A DNA stretch of 64,000 nt, from the NCBI RefSeq assembly GCF_035582795.1, contig NC_134366.1, positions 174,224,362 through 174,288,361 on the forward strand, given 5' to 3'. A program made the translations under genes and the position numbers. A model generated the notes under the pieces. It ran no database searches. It saw only the letters and a program-made list of their open reading frames with translations, and was not told the origin of the DNA. Positions 24,350 through 34,640 of the stretch are shown one piece after another; the first letter of the stretch is position 1, and each line of letters starts with the position of its first letter. Origin of the DNA: Mycteria americana (Eukaryota; Chordata; Aves; Ciconiiformes; Ciconiidae).

Positions 24350-25216
24350 TCACATGAAGAAGTCGGCGGTGGGTTTGGGGGCAGCGGGTGGGGAGGGCTC
24401 CCTTGGGAAGCCCCGGCCGGCCAACTTCTCGTATTTTTCTTTGTACAGATCCCTTTCCTTGGCCAAGCGGGTCACCTCCTGCTTGAGCTGCTCCACCTGG
24501 CTCTGGAGTTGGCATTTCTCGTTCTCCAAGATGTGCCGTTGCTGGACCCGCTTGTAACGGCAGGATTGAGCGTAGCCTCGGTTCTTCAAGGTCCTCCTCT
24601 TCTGCTTGAGGCGGATCACCTCCTCCTTGCTGAAGCCCCGCAGCTGCCGGTTCAGCTCCCGTACCGACATACTCACCAACTGATCGTCGGAGAAGCGGTC
24701 CTCCAAGCGCAGGTGGTGATGATGATGGTGGTGATGGCCGGGATGGTGATGGGCGGCCGGTGGTAGCTCCTCACCACCGAAAGGCTGAGGTCGGAAAGGC
24801 TCGTAACCTTGATGGTGATGATGATGATGGTGAGGGGCACCGATCAACGCCTCCACCGCGTCCTCCGGTGTCAGGTTGAGAGCTTCGGGATTGAGGTGAT
24901 GCTGGTAACCCGACATCCAATACAGCTCCTCCAGCTGCGGTTTGGAGCCCAGGGAGGCGGCGGTGGTAGCTGGGGGACCGGGAGCCGGTTGCCCACCGGG
25001 ACTAGGAGCGCAGAAACTGGGCGAGGAAGGCACGGAGGAGCAGGGCGTGCTGAGCGGGGTGGAGGAGAGGGAACCGGCGGGCAGCCGGTGGCACAGCCGC
25101 TCCGCCTCCGCCGGTTCCTTCTTCACCTCGAACTTCATCAGGTCGAAATCGTTCACGTATTCGATGGCGAGAGGGCTGGTGGGCAGCTCCGCGCTCATGG
25201 CCAGCTCCGAGGCCAT
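24350..25216 (-). CDS. MAFA: MafA (L-Maf) bZIP transcription factor, complete single-exon gene
   Basis: This gene encodes a 288-aa nuclear activator that binds MAREs as a dimer; in vertebrates it drives lens crystallin and beta-cell insulin genes. The N-terminal transactivation domain (1-126) keeps the [20 protein letters not shown] block, the SUMO-type lysine (K32) and the GSK3 ladder S49, T53, T57, S61 with priming S65. Then come [19 protein letters not shown] (99-117), a linker with His7 (129-135) and His8 (161-168), the extended homology region (about 172-199), the basic region with [12 protein letters not shown] (212-223) and a leucine zipper (about 231-265). [19 protein letters not shown] and the C-terminal ADFF separate it from MAFB and c-MAF. 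It is shorter than mammalian MAFA (about 350 aa) because the Gly/His linker is compact. Position 221 is Tyr, where human MAFA has Phe. The start has purine at -3 and G at +4. No frame break. Confidence 0.98.
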   Translation of the reverse strand: MASELAMSAELPTSPLAIEYVNDFDLMKFEVKKEPAEAERLCHRLPAGSLSSTPLSTPCSSVPSSPSFCAPSPGGQPAPGPPATTAASLGSKPQLEELYWMSGYQHHLNPEALNLTPEDAVEALIGAPHHHHHHHQGYEPFRPQPFGGEELPPAAHHHPGHHHHHHHHLRLEDRFSDDQLVSMSVRELNRQLRGFSKEEVIRLKQKRRTLKNRGYAQSCRYKRVQQRHILENEKCQLQSQVEQLKQEVTRLAKERDLYKEKYEKLAGRGFPREPSPPAAPKPTADFFM

Positions 25217-25217
25217 C

Positions 25218-25226
25218 TCAGTCCAT
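25218..25226 (-). promoter_or_regulatory. Two-codon uORF directly upstream of the MAFA start
   Basis: On the minus strand ATG GAC TGA occupies 25226-25218 and is followed by a single G before the MAFA ATG (25216-25214). The uORF thus encodes Met-Asp and ends 1 nt before the main start. Its ATG has C at -3 and G at +4, a moderate context. Such a stop-start arrangement can lower or gate main-frame initiation; function is inferred. Confidence 0.6.
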
Positions 25227-25358
25227 GGAGGGACCGGGGGGTGATCCCCCGGGCACCGCCGCTCACCGAGGGCTGGGGGTCCCGAGGGCTCCGGGAGTTT
25301 TTCTCCGACCGGGCTCCGGAGCTCTGTCTGCCGTGCAACCGGCCGCCCCGACGGGGCT

Positions 25359-25700
25359 CCGCTCTCCCGGGTGTGCGGCCGGGCTCCGGGAGCCTCCGAC
25401 GGGGCTTTGCTGCGGGGTTCGGCCCGGCTCCGCTGCGGGCTTCAGCCGGGCTCCGGGATTCTCCGACGGGGCCTTGCTGCGGGCTTCAGCCGGGCTCCGG
25501 GACCCTCTGACGGGGCTCCGCTCCGGGATGCAGCCGGGCTCCGGGACCCTCCGCCGGGACTCTGCTGCGGGCTGCAGCCGGACACCTCCGACGGGGCTTT
25601 GGTCCGGGGCTCTGCTCCGCTCTGCAGCCGGGCTCCGGGGCTCCGCCGCCGGACCCTCCGCCGGGGCTCTGCTCCGGGACCTTCCGCCGGGGCTCTGCGG
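25359..25700 (-). repeat. 44-bp GC-rich minisatellite in the MAFA leader
   Basis: Plus-strand units begin GCCGGGCTCCGGGA, continue through CTCCGACGGGGCT and end in GCGGGCTTCA or GGGATGCA. Three consecutive full units of 44 bp are clear between about 25446 and 25578, with imperfect or partial copies on both sides. The array lies between the MAFA TATA box and the start codon, so it would be transcribed into the leader if the TATA-directed start is right. Confidence 0.85.
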
Positions 25701-26080
25701 ACCGGCTGCTCTTCCCCCCCACCCCTTGCTCCGCCGCCGGGAAGCGGAGCCCCGTCGGTCCGGGACCGGCCACTCTCCAGCGCGGTTCTGCGGCTCCTCG
25801 GGGCAGGCTCCGCCGCTGCCTGCAGCCGGCTCCCAATGGCGAGGAACAGGCAGCGCCCTGCCCGCCCCTTCCTGCCTCCCCTGGCACCTGCCCCGGCCCC
25901 ACCTCCCTGGGCTGCGAGCCTTCCCCTGCCCTCCTCCTCCTCCCGGACACGGGCACGGTGCCCTGGGGGCGGGGGCCGCACCCCCTGCCCGCACCGCTGC
26001 CCGCACTCTGCCTTCGCCCCCCCCGCTGCCGGTGCTCGGCGCTGCCGCCGCCGCTGCCGGGCGGCTGAATGGAGCCCGCG

Positions 26081-26090
26081 CCTTATATAC
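26081..26090 (-). promoter_or_regulatory. MAFA: MAFA TATA box
   Basis: The minus strand reads GTATATAAGG at 26090-26081, within GC-rich sequence about 865 bp upstream of the start codon. This is the only good TATA upstream of the gene in the right orientation and implies a start site near 26055. Confidence 0.65.
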
Positions 26091-26171
26091 GGGGGAAAAG
26101 GCGGTCCGGTCCCGCCTCCCGGGGCGGGATCAGTCTCTTCTCACCTATCAGAGCGGCGGTGACCCGCCTTG

Positions 26172-26193
26172 ATTTGCATATCCCCATGGCAAC
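26172..26193 (-). promoter_or_regulatory. Composite octamer plus RFX-like site upstream of MAFA TATA
   Basis: On the minus strand GTTGCCATGG (26193-26184, an X-box/RFX half-site) is followed closely by ATGCAAAT (26179-26172, a perfect POU octamer), about 85-110 bp upstream of the TATA box. Both sit in a short AT-containing patch inside the CpG island, which favours function. Binding is inferred from known consensus motifs. Confidence 0.5.
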
Positions 26194-26334
26194 GCCCCGG
26201 GGTGGCTGTCAATCTCCGCGGGGAGAGGGCTCGGCGCTGCCCGCGGCCGCTCCGGAGGAGGGAGCGGGAGGGGGGGGGAGGGGGTGTCCCGGGCACCCCC
26301 CGGGCACCCCCCGGGGCACCCCCGGCCCCACCAT

Positions 26335-29185
26335 GTGCCCTTCACCCCCGCGGCTCCCACCAGCCACCCCGGGCCCAAGCCGGGCTGAGCAAGGAGTGGG
26401 GAAAAAAAAGAGACAAGAAATGCTCATTTCCCCCCAAAGAGATGGGAAAGACCCAGAATGGGGATTATCCATCCCAAATCAGGATTCACGCCACCTCGCT
26501 GAGGGACCACGGCCTCCCGCGTCCCTGTGGGTGCCAGGCCCGACATCGGGGTGCAGCCCCGTCCCCACCTCGGTTTTCCCAGGTGGGAGCAGCCCAGTGT
26601 CCTTCCTAGGGCACGGGGAGGCCGTGCCATCCTCGCAGAAAGCGATATATAAATATTTTTCAGATTTTGAGGGGCTTTTTTGTGATGTTCCCACAGGCCA
26701 TAGGTGATCACGGAGCAGCCGCGTGCACCGGAGCCGGCTCCGCGTGCGCCACCGGGGCTGGACCGTTTGCGCCGCTGCCTCTGGGTTCGTGCCGCAGGAG
26801 GTGACATTTGCGCTTGGCACGTGGCGAGAAGCGTCACCAGCTCGAGGACGAGGACGAGGACGAGGACTGCCATCCCGGCACGTGGAAAAGGCGGCACCGG
26901 CACCGAGCGGGTAGCTGGTCGGGCGGCAATGGGGTGCTCAGCCCACCGCAGGATGAGGCCCTGGCCCGGGTGCGGCCACGCTGCTCCGAGCCCTGCCGCC
27001 TCGTGGCTGCTGCAGCTGCAGCACGGGAGGGACGAGGATGTTTGGGGTGCCCGGGCGAGAGTTGGGGTTAACACCGGTGGGGTCAGGGTCAGTGTTGGGG
27101 GGATCGGGGTTAGGATGGGGACGTGCACCAAGGCCAGGGCACACAACAGCCCGGTCCCAGTTGCAGGCACGGCTGTTCCCCACACCAAGGTGTTTGAGGG
27201 AAACTGAGGCACGGAGCAGTCGCCATCGAGTTGTCCCACCTAACCCCAAGGGCGAACCCGTTGCATCCCACAGAGGCTATCGATACCCACCCACCACGTA
27301 GCAATCCCCCTCGGCGCCCAGGGTCGTCCCCAGCACCCTGCAGGATGCGGCCCGGGTCCCATTACACCCCGGCCCGGCCGCATCCTGCCCCGCTGCACCC
27401 CCCAGGCAGCTCCATGGGATGTGGGGGATGACGGTCCCCTCGCCCAGCCGATGGCCATCCCCGCTCAGGGACTTGGGGACAGGAGACACTGCCCTCCCCA
27501 GGTGCTAATTCACCATGCAAAAGCAGGGATTATTTGGGCCAAATTAATGCAAAAAATCTTTTTTTTTTTTTTTTTTTTTTTAGGGAAGAAAACCCTTTCT
27601 CCCGCCGCATCCCCAGCAATTAAAACCCGACATAATTTCTTTTACTGGATCCAGCCTCTGGAGGGTTTGGGGTGCTTGTTGTCCCCTACCCCATCTTTCT
27701 CCTCCTATCAAGGTAAAATTGGGGGTAAAATTGGGGGTTTGTCCCCCCAGGAAGGGTCATGGATGCAGGCAGAGAAAACCCCGTGTGTGTGTCCCAGGAC
27801 CCCGGCAACGCTGGAGGTTACCCCACATGGGATAGCTCGGACACATATCCCATATTGGAGACCCCAAACTTGGGCAGGGGATGATGGGCCCCCCCCTCAA
27901 CTTGGGGTGGGGAGCAGAGAAGGGGACAAAAAGGGCAGCTTGATGTTTTTGCAACCAAACCCCCTTTTCACGGGGTGTTTTTAACCCCTATTTGTGTGAC
28001 CCCAAATGCAGCATCAGTGTCCCTGTGCAGTGAGATGTCGGGGTCCCGCACCAGGAAAGGGGTGTGGGGGGGGGGGAATGCGGTGCCACCTCCCTACCCC
28101 TGGCACCACGTTCCTCCCCGGAGCTGCTTGCACCTTGGGGGCACCCGGCCCCCATCAGCAGCTGCCACCCACAATGGGACAGGAGCCACGAAGGGATTAG
28201 GACCGGGCCAGGCTCCAACGGGGCCGTCGCTCGCCCGCAACACCCCCCCTTGGGTATTTTTAGCGGGGTGGCCGGGTACAGTGACATGGCCGGGGGAGCG
28301 CGGCCGGGCCCCGTGGCATGTCCCCGGCCCTCCCCGCCACGCCAAACACTGGGGCCGGTCATCTAAGTTTACTCGCAGGCGGTCGAGTGACATAACCAGG
28401 TTGGTGGCCGCGGGATGGCAGTGGGATGGCGTCACCTTTTGCTTTTAGAGCGGGCAGCTCGTGTGCCCCTTTAACCCTTCGAGCGGGGCTGGGTGCCCAC
28501 ATGGGTGCTGCCTCAGTTTCCCCAGTTGGTTGATGATGGGGTTACGGTGCACAGCACCCAGTCTGGGGTGCTCCTGGCTTGGGGAGCCCTCGTGGGGACA
28601 TCACCCCATGGTGAGGGTGGTATCCACCACGATGCACCCCATGAGTTGGTGGTACCGTCTTGGTGATGCTCCACCAGCATCCGCAGCACGAATCCGGGTG
28701 TTGCTGCACGGAGAAGGGTTGGAAATGATTTTGGGAGGGGGAAAAAAATCATGCAAAGAGGCTGATGCCCATGGTGGGACCAGCTATGGGCATCGAGGAG
28801 GAGGAGGAGGAGGAGGAGGCGGCAGCAGAGGGCAAGGGACAGCCACCCTGATGACAGGCAGAAAAGCGAGCCGGCGGATGATGCTAGCCCGGCACCTGCT
28901 TCCCCGGCAGGGGACCAAGAGCTGTGCCAGCAGCACCCGCCGCAGGAGGGTTTTCCAGGAAATGTTTACGGTGTTTACCTCCAGAAATGCTGCCCCGTGC
29001 CACCCCTCCGGCCAAGGCTCCCCCAGGGCACGTCCTTGCCGGGGCCCTGGGACAGCCCAGCCATGCGCCCACCATCGCAGCGTTGCCAGCGTCACGGGGA
29101 GGATGGATAAACCCCCATCGGGGCCCATCGCCCAGGCGTCGTGGCTGCTGGCGGCAGAGGGGGAACCCACCGGGGCTCGGTGACG
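26335..29185. other. Intergenic GC-rich sequence between ZC3H3 and MAFA promoter
   Basis: No supported exon. It contains GATATATAAATATTTTTCAG at 26643-26662, a T23 tract (27559-27581) and a GGA triplet array (28794-28819). Open frames on both strands are composition-driven. It may hold MAFA promoter-proximal control sequence, but I see no specific sites to name. Confidence 0.5.
28794..28819. repeat. GAG/GGA triplet microsatellite
   Basis: About nine consecutive GAG units. Purine-rich, capable of triplex formation on the plus strand. Confidence 0.85.
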
Positions 29186-29189
29186 CTTC

Positions 29190-29410
29190 TCCAGGGGCCG
29201 CGTTTATCCCTACTCGGAAATTAATCACCCCCAAGCAGTGCTTTAACGACAGCCGGCAATAAATTACAATCCTCCCCGGGAAGGGAGCAGCGGTGCCGGT
29301 GGGCGGCAGAGCCGCGGCTCTCAGCGAGCTACTCATTGCCTCGCTTAATTAGTGCAGCACGAGCCGTAATCCCCGTTAGCCTGCTCATTAGGGAGCCGCA
29401 GCCACGGGAA
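29190..29410. other. Candidate conserved non-coding element
   Basis: Contains GGAAATTAATCACC, GCAATAAATTACAATC and GCTTAATTAGTGCAGC, spaced in otherwise GC-rich unique sequence about 3.2 kb upstream of the inferred MAFA start. Homeodomain-type sites suggest a possible MAFA enhancer. Inference from composition. Confidence 0.3.
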
Positions 29411-31160
29411 GCACCGAAGCTCCTGGCCACCATCACCCCGTACCGGCCATCCCTGGGGACTCGCAGCATCATTGTCTCCTCCGGGGCAATTTTTAGTGAA
29501 TTTAGGTTTTGTTTTGGTTTTGTTTTTTTTTTTTTTTTTAGGAAACCACCACGTGAAGAAACATCCTTTCTGGGTAAGGGCGGGGGGAAGTTGTAATAAT
29601 TAAAAACGCTGAAAGGTTTGGGGAGCAGAGCATCAGCAGCTCCTCGAGGGGATGTTCGTGCAGTATCGCTGAAAAAAAGAGCAAAGCCACGCTCCGACCA
29701 GGCGCCCGGGGGAAGAAACTCTTTATTTACATATCAAAACACACGGGTTAATAAAAGACATTTCATATCACCGAAGATGACGATGTTTTTGTTAAAAAAA
29801 CAGCTCGCTGTACACACACCGGGGTATGAGGGCAGTCCCGGGGAGGGGTCCTGCCGGTCCTCGCAGTGGCTGGGGGGATACTGGGGACACGGCCATCCCA
29901 AACTGGTCTCCAAGTGGCACTAAACCCCTCGCAGCTGCTGGTTCAGCAGCGGGCAGCATCCTTAAACAGGAGCCCGGGGAGGCGACAGGCATTAACGATA
30001 TCGTGCCTTGGTGGCACGCCGTGCCCCGAGTCACCCGAGCCAGGTGTAAATCCCCCACCACGAGCCGGGCAGGGGGGACGATCCCAGTGTGTCGATGGGG
30101 GGTGATAACAAGACCCCTCCACGGGGGTCACCTGGGGAAGGGGAAATCCCCGTGGGGACCCACGCCGCCCGGTTGCAAGGGGGTGAAACCGCAGCCGTCA
30201 GCCCCTCGCCGGAGCCGCGGTACACCTGAGCCCACGGCATCACGGTGGCTCCGTCGCCCACCCCACCGCCAAGCGCACCTGGGTGCTGGGTCCCCAGGGA
30301 GCCCCAGAGCTCACCCCCGTCCCCGCTGTTGCCTTTTCCCCGCAGGGCTTTGCCTGAAGGTGCTGCGATTGAGGGGCAAATCCGGCCGCCCCACAGGGCT
30401 GCCCCCGGCTCTCAGCACCTCTTGGCAAGGGGAGATCCCGTAGCTGTCCCCAAAATCGCGTCCGTGTGGGGGAATAGCATCCGCCACCCCAAAATCCCCC
30501 TGGAAATTGCAGCTACAGAGGCAAAACCTCATCATGCCAGCAGCTACACAGCCGGCAGTACTCGGCTCGGCACAATGTTCCCCACGTGCTTTGCTCCTGC
30601 CTGGATTTGCAGTGACCCCCCAAAACCCCAAAAGAGCTGGTTTGGGTCTCCCAAGGGAGCCCAAACCCCTGCTGGGATGGGGAGAGGCGGGGGTCAGGGT
30701 GCAACCAGCCACGGGAGATGCCGACGTGCTGCAGGAGCATTTGGTGTGAGCTCAGCGCTGCTTCCAACACACGTTTCCACTAGGGATGCTCTCGGCACAC
30801 GGCTCCGCTCCAAGAAATCTCCTCCCAAAACCAAGGGGATGGAGCGGGATGGATGCAGGTGGGCTCTTGGCACGGAGAGATCGGGGCTGAGCCGTGTGGG
30901 GGCTTTATGCCCTGTTATATCCCGGCACGGTGACTTGCGACCACCGGCCACGCTCTTCCCCAGTATAGTGGCTGACCTGGATGCGGGCGCGTTGGGTGAT
31001 GGCATTAAGCTCCTCAGGTCCCCATGTCACCTCGTGTCCGGGACAGGAGCAGAACCGTGATCTGTGGGAGGACCGATAGGGACGGGAGCCTCTTCCCAGT
31101 CCCGCAGGCATCCAAGGAGCCTGGCGGCAGGGCTTGCCTTCAATAAACCAGCTGAAAAGA
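29411..31160. other. Intergenic sequence past the ZC3H3 3' end
   Basis: No supported exon. TTTATT at 29722-29727 is a possible distal ZC3H3 poly(A) signal on the minus strand. A T tract lies near 29521-29539. Confidence 0.5.
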
Positions 31161-31163
31161 TAA

Positions 31164-31169
31164 TTTATT
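31164..31169 (-). terminator. ZC3H3: Candidate ZC3H3 poly(A) signal AATAAA
   Basis: AATAAA on the minus strand, about 215 nt past the ZC3H3 stop codon. It is the nearest canonical signal and gives a short 3'UTR. A distal alternative lies at 29727-29722. Confidence 0.55.
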
Positions 31170-31381
31170 GGCAAATTAAAACATTTCAAACAAAGCTGTT
31201 TCCCCTGCGGGAATGGGTGGCGCTTCCCCACGCTGCCAGCCGGCTCCTTGCCAAAATGATGTCCCGGAAGCAAGATGAGAAGGGGGAGCCGCATCCGGCC
31301 GCGGCGTCCTGAGGTAGGTGCCAGGTCGTGCCCGGCTCTGCGGTTCCTGAGCTGGTCGGCTGCCGCGGGGTCGGGTCTCAC

Positions 31382-31413
31382 TCATAGACGGGGCTTGATC
31401 TGCAGCCGTTTGC
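31382..31413 (-). CDS. ZC3H3: ZC3H3 last coding exon (C-terminus KRLQIKPRL)
   Basis: The exon has 32 coding nt on the minus strand, ending in TGA at 31384-31382. It follows a strong polypyrimidine tract and CAG acceptor (AG at 31415-31414). It enters with two bases that complete the glycine codon split with the upstream exon, then reads KRLQIKPRL and stops. Human ZC3H3 ends in a near-identical KPLHIKPRL tail, which is the main reason for the call. Sequence below 31382 down to the AATAAA at 31164 would be 3'UTR. Confidence 0.9.
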
Positions 31414-31593
31414 CTGGAGGAAGGAAAGGAAAAGGTGATGGTGGGTGGTGGGTGACACACGTCCGGACACCCCCGGGCTTCTCCTTGCTCAGTTGCGGCG
31501 GGTTAATGCATCAGAGATGGGCTCGGGCACCGGGGATGCGGGTGGTCCTCTGCCCCAGCAGCACCCGACCCCGATAGCACCCACCGGCCTCAC

Positions 31594-31674
31594 CTTTGCC
31601 GCCGTCCTCCAGACGGGTGTTTTCAGAGTCCCGCGAGGATGCCGGCGGCAAAGTCCTCTTCCATTTGGTGCTGC
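31594..31674 (-). CDS. ZC3H3: ZC3H3 penultimate exon
   Basis: An 81-nt exon on the minus strand lies between a CAG acceptor (AG at 31676-31675) and the donor AAAG/GTGAGG (GT at 31593-31592). It enters in phase 1, completing a glycine codon split with the 44.4-kb exon. It reads STKWKRTLPPASSRDSENTR then LEDGGK and leaves one G for the last exon. Basic and Ser-rich, in the disordered C-terminal tail. Phase agreement at both ends with independently identified exons supports it strongly. The intron to the previous exon is about 12.7 kb. Confidence 0.88.
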
Positions 31675-33159
31675 CTGGGAGCAGAAAGGAAAAAAAAGAG
31701 GAGAAAGTCATCAAGGGTGGCTCGGGTCACCTTGGAAATCCCTTGGGATGTGGGCGTAGGAGCATCCCGAGCTCCTCTCCTGCTCCCGCAGCCTCATCGC
31801 TTCGTGCTTAAACGGTGGGAAAAGGGAGTAAAAGCTGCCTCAGAGGGCACGGTGCCGCCAACGAGAAGGATTAATTAGTGAGCAAAAGGAGAAAAATAAA
31901 TGAGCCCACCTAATTGCATCCCGTGCCTCCCATCCTGAAGCCTGCAGTGATGGTTGCGGCTCCCTCACCGCCCTGCCAGCCCGCTGGTGGGGACACACGT
32001 GTCCCCAACACGGTGCTCAGCCTGGCCTTGCTGTCCCACGGCCCTTTCCCCAGCCTTTCGGTGCAGAGTTGGTGCCTTTGGGGTGGGGATGTGTCTCCCT
32101 GCGAGCCCAGAGCTGATGTCCCCCTTGGCCATGGCCGGGAGGGAGTTGGCTGGTTCCCCAAATCCCCGAGCATCCCCACAAGCGGTACGGGACAGAGGCG
32201 CTCGCAGGTCCCCTCTCACCGCGGAGCAGCGAGTGTGCCGCAAAATCCCCAAGTTACGGGTGAAAAAGAAAATAAATAGTAGCCAAACCTTCAAATTGCA
32301 GCACAGGGTGAGCGTCACGACCTGCGTTGGGGCTGGGCTGGAGCAGGCAAGAGCAGAGCACCAGCAAGCAAGAGGTTAACTCACGCTCGGTGCCCTGGCC
32401 ATGCTGGTGAAAGGTTTGGGGAACAAATCTTTGAGCCACCCCCAGCATGCCCCCGAGATGCTCTGGGCGATGACTTCTGCTTGCTGGAGCACTGTGCCTC
32501 CCCCAAAGAAGGTCCCAGATGCTCGTACAAAGCCAAACCCCCGTGAAGTGCCGCTGGGAGGTGACCTCTTTGCAGGACGAGTCCAGACACATCCCATGGA
32601 CCAGGGTGGACGGCGTGAAGGCCTCCTCCGTTTCAGCCACAATGCTGGACATGCCTTTCTGCAGAATTTCTCCTATTTTCCCTCCCTGAAGGGTGCGGAG
32701 AGGTGGTTGCAGGGTGTTCCCTGCCAGATCGAGGGGTGGGCAGGAGCGTGGTGTCCTCTCGGGCGAGAAGACGCCGAGATGAATGTGGATGGGAAAAGGA
32801 GGTTTCCCAGAAAAAAGGACCCACAGCTTGTTGAGCGATGAGGTTTAGTGGGAAAAGTCCCTTCTCACTTGGGATTACAGGAGGTGGAGAAGACCATGGA
32901 GGAGCTGGAGGGAATCCAGCCCAAACCCCATCCAGATGCAGATGTTCTGGATGAGCAGCACACAACTTGCCCATGTTTCTGCAAAAACCCAGCGTCGGCG
33001 CTCCCCGCTGCATGCCACTTCCCAACGATGATACCCAACGTGGAGGTGGGACCACGGGCACCTTCGAGCAGCCTTGAAAGCCCAAAGGAGAAGGTTTTGG
33101 GGCAGGGGAGGCAGGAGGGGTAAGGACCCCAAGCAGCATCCGACAACAGGGAGCCACCG

Positions 33160-33350
33160 CGAGTTTTGCTTTCCTTTTAAACTTGGGTAAACAAACTTAC
33201 TCGGCGTCTAAGCCGCCGTGGCAGTGATACATAGCTTTTGAGCTAATTTATGTAAAATAAAGAGGGCTCATTTAGCACCTTTCCACCCTTAATATAACAC
33301 CCATACATCAGCGGGCTGCACAGCAGCCACGACGGGCTCGGCTATTAGTC
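33160..33350. other. Candidate conserved non-coding element, possible distal MAFA enhancer
   Basis: Unique AT-containing block with a forkhead-type GTAAACAAAC (about 33187-33196), GAGCTAATTTATG and CTTAATATAAC. It lies about 7.1 kb upstream of the inferred MAFA start. In mammals a key beta-cell control region of Mafa (region 3) lies roughly 8 kb upstream and is bound by FOXA2 and homeodomain factors. Position and site types agree, but orthology is not shown. Confidence 0.3.
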
Positions 33351-34239
33351 ACCGGCGACGCAGCCAAATTCGGCTTCGGGGAACGGCAACGCTGAGCAGA
33401 CTTGGCCTCTGACCACCCTCCTAATTTTCCAGCTGACCCCAAGTATCCCTTTTGCATCAAGCCAGATGGTTTTCCCAGCCTGGGATTTCCAAATCTGGCC
33501 CCAGTGGCTGTAATTAGGGTCCAGCAGAGCCACTGCCCTTCGATCCCAAGGGGTCAAAATCAGCATCTCCTCATTCCTGCCCTGCCACCGACCGCGGCCC
33601 CGGTCCAACAAGAACGGTGGAAACAGCTCAATTCCCCCTGAGGAAACTTCATTAGCTAATATCCGTGCAGCGGCACGAAACCCATGCTTTGCAATTCAAA
33701 GCAAATATGATTACAGAAGTAGAAATATAGATTTCTTTTTTTTGGGGGAGAAAAAAAAGAAGGTGATTTTTAAATCGACCGTAATTAGCTTCCCGACTTC
33801 AGTACGGGGTTGCACGGAGCCGAGATGCTTTCAGAGCATCCACGCCTGATTTCGAATTTATTTCTCAAAAAAGTGAGGAGGGCAAAAATGAAATAAAGCC
33901 AAAATAGGTTGTAAAAGGACTAAACTGGTCCAGTTTCTCACCTCAGATGGAGGGAGATGCTGCTCCTGGAAAGGATGGAGCAGTGGATGCTTCACCCCGC
34001 GGGGAGCAGCCGGGGTCAGGCAAACGCCGCATCCCAAAACACCCCGCTGCAAAAGCCGGGGGGAGACCTGGAGAAAACGGGGGTGTCGCTTAACCCACCC
34101 CCGCAAACGAAAATATATTTTCTGCTTTTGTGCACGGGAGATCCTGCAAATGGCGTGATCAATCTTGGGTTGCATCTCGTGCGCCTTCACTCTCTCCCCC
34201 CCGTTTTCTTCTCTGCATTTCAGCAGCCACGCAATCCAT

Positions 34240-34640
34240 CTTCCAGGAACCAGGTATATAATTTCTAGTTAGCGAAAGCCGGGCTAAGAAACCCCTTTTT
34301 CATTACGATGATTGAACTGCTTCCAAAGAGAGGAACCGGGGCTGGATCACGAGCTCTCCATCGAAAGCCGGGCGGCTTTTGCTGAGCTTGTCAGCCTCGC
34401 TGGAGAATTAGGACTTCCAGCGCTCTTCCTCCTGATGAAAATCAACATTTATTTTGCCTAAGCCTAAGAAGGTGTCAGGCAGACGGAGAAACTTGCCACT
34501 CTTCGCGAGGAGAAGGGAGGGAAAAGAAGGAAATCTAATAGAAATATATTATCAAGTCTGAGGAGTGGACAGTGCAGTAAATCACGCTTCAGGTGGCACC
34601 ATTATATTTTTCAATAAAACCTGGCCTTCCCCCAGACGCC
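34240..34640. other. Candidate conserved non-coding element
   Basis: Non-repetitive AT-rich block with TATAATTTCTAGTTAG, CATTACGATGATTGAA and TCAACATTTATTTTG, about 8.2-8.6 kb upstream of the inferred MAFA start. No supported open frame. Regulatory role is inferred from composition and location. Confidence 0.3.

Larger units (their letters stand above)
25217..26055 (-). other. MAFA: Inferred MAFA 5' leader, with minisatellite and uORF
   Basis: If transcription starts about 25-30 bp past the TATA box at 26090-26081, the leader is roughly 840 nt and extremely GC-rich. It contains a tandem array (25359-25700) and a minimal uORF next to the start codon. No convincing intron boundaries were identified, and the minus-strand frames open across it are composition artefacts. 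Confidence 0.5.
23880..26330. other. CpG-rich island over the MAFA coding region and promoter
   Basis: Dense CpG and very high GC extend from the proximal 3'UTR through the coding region, leader and promoter, ending in G/C runs near 26270-26330. This is typical of developmental transcription-factor genes in birds and explains why such loci are often missing from short-read assemblies. Boundaries are approximate. Confidence 0.75.

Noticed and set aside
24047-24766. Plus-strand frame of 239 codons opposite MAFA
   Set aside because: It is the antisense shadow of the MAFA bZIP and His-rich coding region.
25225-26172. Long open frames on both strands over the MAFA leader (up to 315 codons)
   Set aside because: Very high GC and a 44-bp repeat remove stops in many frames. 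They are Gly/Ala/Pro/Arg-rich with no domain and overlap the MAFA promoter.
27055-27120. GGGGTTA-like G-rich stretch resembling telomeric repeat
   Set aside because: Units are irregular and not TTAGGG arrays.
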